A DNA stretch of 64,000 bases from Lingula anatina (Eukaryota; Brachiopoda; Lingulata; Lingulida; Lingulidae), in the NCBI RefSeq assembly GCF_001039355.2, contig NW_019775937.1, forward strand, positions 1 through 64,000, written 5' to 3'. The notes below the pieces were generated by a model, which saw nothing but the letters and a program-made list of their open reading frames with translations, searched no databases and had not been told where the DNA came from. Shown here in pieces: positions 61,301 to 64,000 of this stretch (the stretch's first letter is position 1; each line of letters begins with the position of its first letter). The position numbers were made by a program, and so were the translations under genes.

Positions 61301-62943
61301 GTAAGCTACAGAAAGGTGAATTGCACACGGGAGTGAGTGGGAAATTGGAGTTGACACTAACAGGGGATAACTGCAGTGTTTCGAACCTGAGCTATTTTTA
61401 TTTCTGATCCCTGGGATTTACTACAACATCAACAACAACGCGTAACTTGGCCCTGTGGTTAAGAAGCAGTGAAACCAAAGAAACGACCGTTTGTATTTTA
61501 TTACCTGAAAACTTCACCTTTCCTTCATAACTGCCAGTTTTCTGATGAACTCTGATTGGTCTGGCAATAATTTACGCCCGTCTGACAGGTTTAGCAGTGA
61601 AATATACGCAGATTGGATTAAATCGAGCAGGGAGGAAGCCAAACTCTGACAGCAGCCAAAATAAAGTTGTTCAATTAGTGGAGAAAAAGTTGTACATACA
61701 AAAATAGTGGCTAATTTTACAAGGAGGTTGTGTCTAGGCGACCCAGTTGAAAGATTAAAGATAGATTTTTGAAATCTGAAGAGACTGAGATAAACGGACT
61801 TCACAGCTGATAAGGTAATAGTTAGGTCAGTCTATATGTACAGTTGTATATATTAATAATTTGGATAAGAGAAGTGACAGAAGTTTAGTTTTGTCCTTGG
61901 AGCAGTGGAAGTTGGTTTTATCAATACAACTACAACATGTGGAAGTAACTGAGGAAATGTGTAATGTTTAATACAATAAGTTTAACAAACAGGGGATGTT
62001 AGCTTAAAAGGTGGGTTTTATAACTTATATATTTTAGATACTATATTAAGTGGGTAACCCCATCATTCAGGGATTTAAAAGCTAAGTTTAGGTAACAGTT
62101 AGGTTTATCACAGTACACTATAGACTCCCTATCTAAATCTTCATAACACATAGTACATAGTGTGTATTGAAGGCTAACCTATTGCAAGCAAACACACAGT
62201 TGTTATCAAAGAAAATCTGGGAGCTCTTTCAAACCTTTGAGGCTTGATTTAATTAGGACTGCATGTCATCTTACAGTACTCATTCAGAAGTATCCTATTA
62301 TAAATGAGGTTTTCAGTAAAATTTTAAGAATTTTCATTTTGGAAAAAGTGCAAGAGGGTGAGAAAAAGAGATCTTGTTAAATAGAATAAATATATCAGGT
62401 TCACCAGAACCACGAGTGAATTTGGTTGGAAAGCTACGACCATACTTTAAGCTGCAGGAAGTCAAATTATTTATTGAGTTTCAAGAAGGGAAGGAAGATC
62501 ATATAAGATAGTGTTACAAATTTATTGTTATGTTATACGGGGCAGACAACAAACGGTGGGTACAGCACGTGTTGAGGAAAAGCTTTAATGTCAAAAGTTC
62601 TCTGCGCAGCCTTTTTATGATCTCATAAAATATAGCAAACCAGTTTAAAACTAACTAACTGTGCCTCATTAGGTTTTGATGGTGCTATCCTGCTGCCAGG
62701 AGGCCTGAAACATTGCTTCTGGGTCCTGTTCCCTGTGGGGATCTCCTATTCCCTGTGGCAACTCTCAGTCTGTGTGAATACTGTACGATGTCATCACTGT
62801 ATTGTACCTGTAAGCTTGATCTATGTACAAATTAACCCACCTTCAGGCACGGCTGAATATTAAGCAGTAACAGGATCATATTTTCATAACCTCGGTGTAT
62901 GAAATTGGTGCCAGATTTGAAACTGTACTCTTTATTGTTTCAG
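61301..62943. other. Presumed intron or upstream DNA before the Ig exon
   Basis: Ends in the acceptor TTTATTGTTTCAG at 62943. A 96-codon minus-strand frame at 61514-61804 has no domain. Nothing else was recognised. Confidence 0.4.
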
Positions 62944-63182
62944 GTAACTCGGAACGTCGCTGGGAGTGCTGATAGGAGCCTGCATTGCCGTGGCAACCAC
63001 TTTGAGGGAAAAATTAAATTCAGGACCCGCTAATTTGAAAAGTTGCAAGCACAAACATTGGCAGGCTGTTGTTGCCTGTGTCCAAGGCAAGGAGTGAAGG
63101 AGCGTAGTGTGCTCTGTTATAGCAGATCTGTGGGAACTCTTCTGTTTGGTACCAGACAGAGAAGCCAGTTTCAGGACTAAAA

Positions 63183-63612
63183 ATGGGAGAGAGGAAAATT
63201 GCTCAAATTTTAAGGAGAACTTTACGCAAGAGAATGGCAGGATGGATGTACGCTGCCATTTTTACGACGCTTTTCATGTGCGTGCATGCACAAGATACAA
63301 CGGCATCATGGAAGCAGATGCCAACGGCTCAAGCAGTAAACAAGGGGGGAGATGTGACATTATCATGTGAAATTAACAACCCGGGACAGTTTCAGATCAA
63401 CGTGATCTGGTCATTTAATGGCAAATCTATCACATTTAACAGGAATCCTTTCAGTCCCTCCACAAGTGATCCAAGGAGGTCAATTGTAGGTGCTAACGTA
63501 GAAACAGACTTCAATCTGAGGATTACAAACTTGAGTTTAGTAGATAATGGCGTATACTCATGTCAAGTGCAGGGGACAGACCTGACAGCCGACGCCAAGC
63601 TCACGGTTGTAG
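63183..63612 (+). CDS. Ig-superfamily membrane or adhesion protein, first coding exon (Kirre/nephrin-like), partial
   Basis: The exon runs from 62944 (after TTGTTTCAG) to 63612 (GTAG|GTAAGT), with 239 bases of 5' leader and 144 residues. The start at 63183 gives a basic n-region and a hydrophobic core (YAAIFTTLFMCVHA, 23-36), a probable signal peptide cleaved before QDTT. Met18 is an alternative start. Residues about 43-143 form one Ig domain with Cys62, Trp76, the Asp121-x-Gly-x-Tyr125-x-Cys127 motif and a final LTVV strand. There is a glycosylation sequon at Asn116. RRSIVG followed by FNLRITNLSLVDNGVYSCQV resembles the first Ig domain of Kirre/SYG/nephrin adhesion proteins; other IgCAM families are possible. 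The phase-1 donor is standard for Ig-domain exons. The remaining exons lie beyond the window. Confidence 0.75.
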
Positions 63613-64000
63613 GTAAGTAAATGGTTTTATCTCTGTTTGTTTGTTAGTTTGTTGGCCCTGTGTCTGTCAGAAAGCATGTCTGTCTGTTCGTCTGTCCAAC
63701 TGACCGTCTGTCTGACAGTTCATTTCTCTATACCTGTCTTTGTCTTCATCCAGGTTTCTCTATACACATTTTAAATCTCAGCAGGTGTACTATTTATGTT
63801 CGTAATAAGGGAACCATGAGTTGACTGCTGTACCTCGTGCAGAAACCTGTTAAAAATACACAACAGACACTGTCATTTACAACTGGGCCAAAACAACCAC
63901 AATACATCCTTTGTTTGTTTGTAGAAAAGTACAAAAAAAGACAAGAAATGTTTTACGACATGTCTTACGATATTGCGTGTGTACCGCACATTCAACAACA
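63613..64000. other. First part of the intron after the Ig exon
   Basis: Begins GTAAGTAAATGG. It includes a TCTGTCTG-rich patch at 63660-63715. No further exon was recognised before the window ends. Confidence 0.6.

Noticed and set aside
1-64000. rRNA, tRNA, CRISPR or endogenous retroviral coding regions
   Set aside because: No tRNA A/B boxes with cloverleaf, rRNA blocks, regular spacer arrays, or reverse-transcriptase, integrase or capsid motifs were recognised.

Overview
This is a eukaryotic, intron-bearing, AT-rich window, almost certainly from an invertebrate animal. A marine lophotrochozoan such as a mollusc fits best, from the mix of STIR-domain immune-type genes, an immunoglobulin cell-adhesion gene, many small fold-back DNA elements and long noncoding DNA. 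The species is inference. One 135-base assembly gap (N) lies at 21996-22130. No rRNA, tRNA or CRISPR array was seen.

Gene content is very low. (1) 3084-4559, plus strand: three phase-compatible exons encode a TIR/SEFIR-like (STIR superfamily) domain, a short linker and then the glycine-rich loop of a protein kinase. The rest of the kinase is not visible. (2) 13992-14414, minus strand: a helix-rich 140-residue reading frame of unknown function. (3) 63183-63612, plus strand: a first coding exon with signal peptide and one Ig domain, closest to the first Ig domain of the Kirre/nephrin family; the gene runs off the right edge.

1-18 kb is a dense repeat region. It holds a self-complementary minisatellite, two inverted copies of a GGGGC-ended fold-back element, two hAT-like elements with target-site duplications (TSDs), a block of related tandem repeats (4745-6830), and a large inverted repeat (8601-11050). 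The right arm of that inverted repeat carries about 840 bp absent from the left arm. Inside that extra segment is a string of more than a dozen adjacent hairpins, many with the same GTCTC-containing loop on different stems. Further right are two Harbinger-like elements with TAA duplications (15137-16057 and 17421-17966); the second has near-perfect arms of about 155 bp.

18-63 kb is noncoding, with only three short elements (30911-31121 and two copies of one family at 40388-40555 and 54537-54692), a few microsatellites and small tandem duplications. It may be intergenic regulatory DNA or 5' introns of the Ig gene; a candidate noncoding exon is noted at 61206-61300.

The most unusual items are the hairpin array at 10376-10886 and the STIR-kinase gene at the left end.
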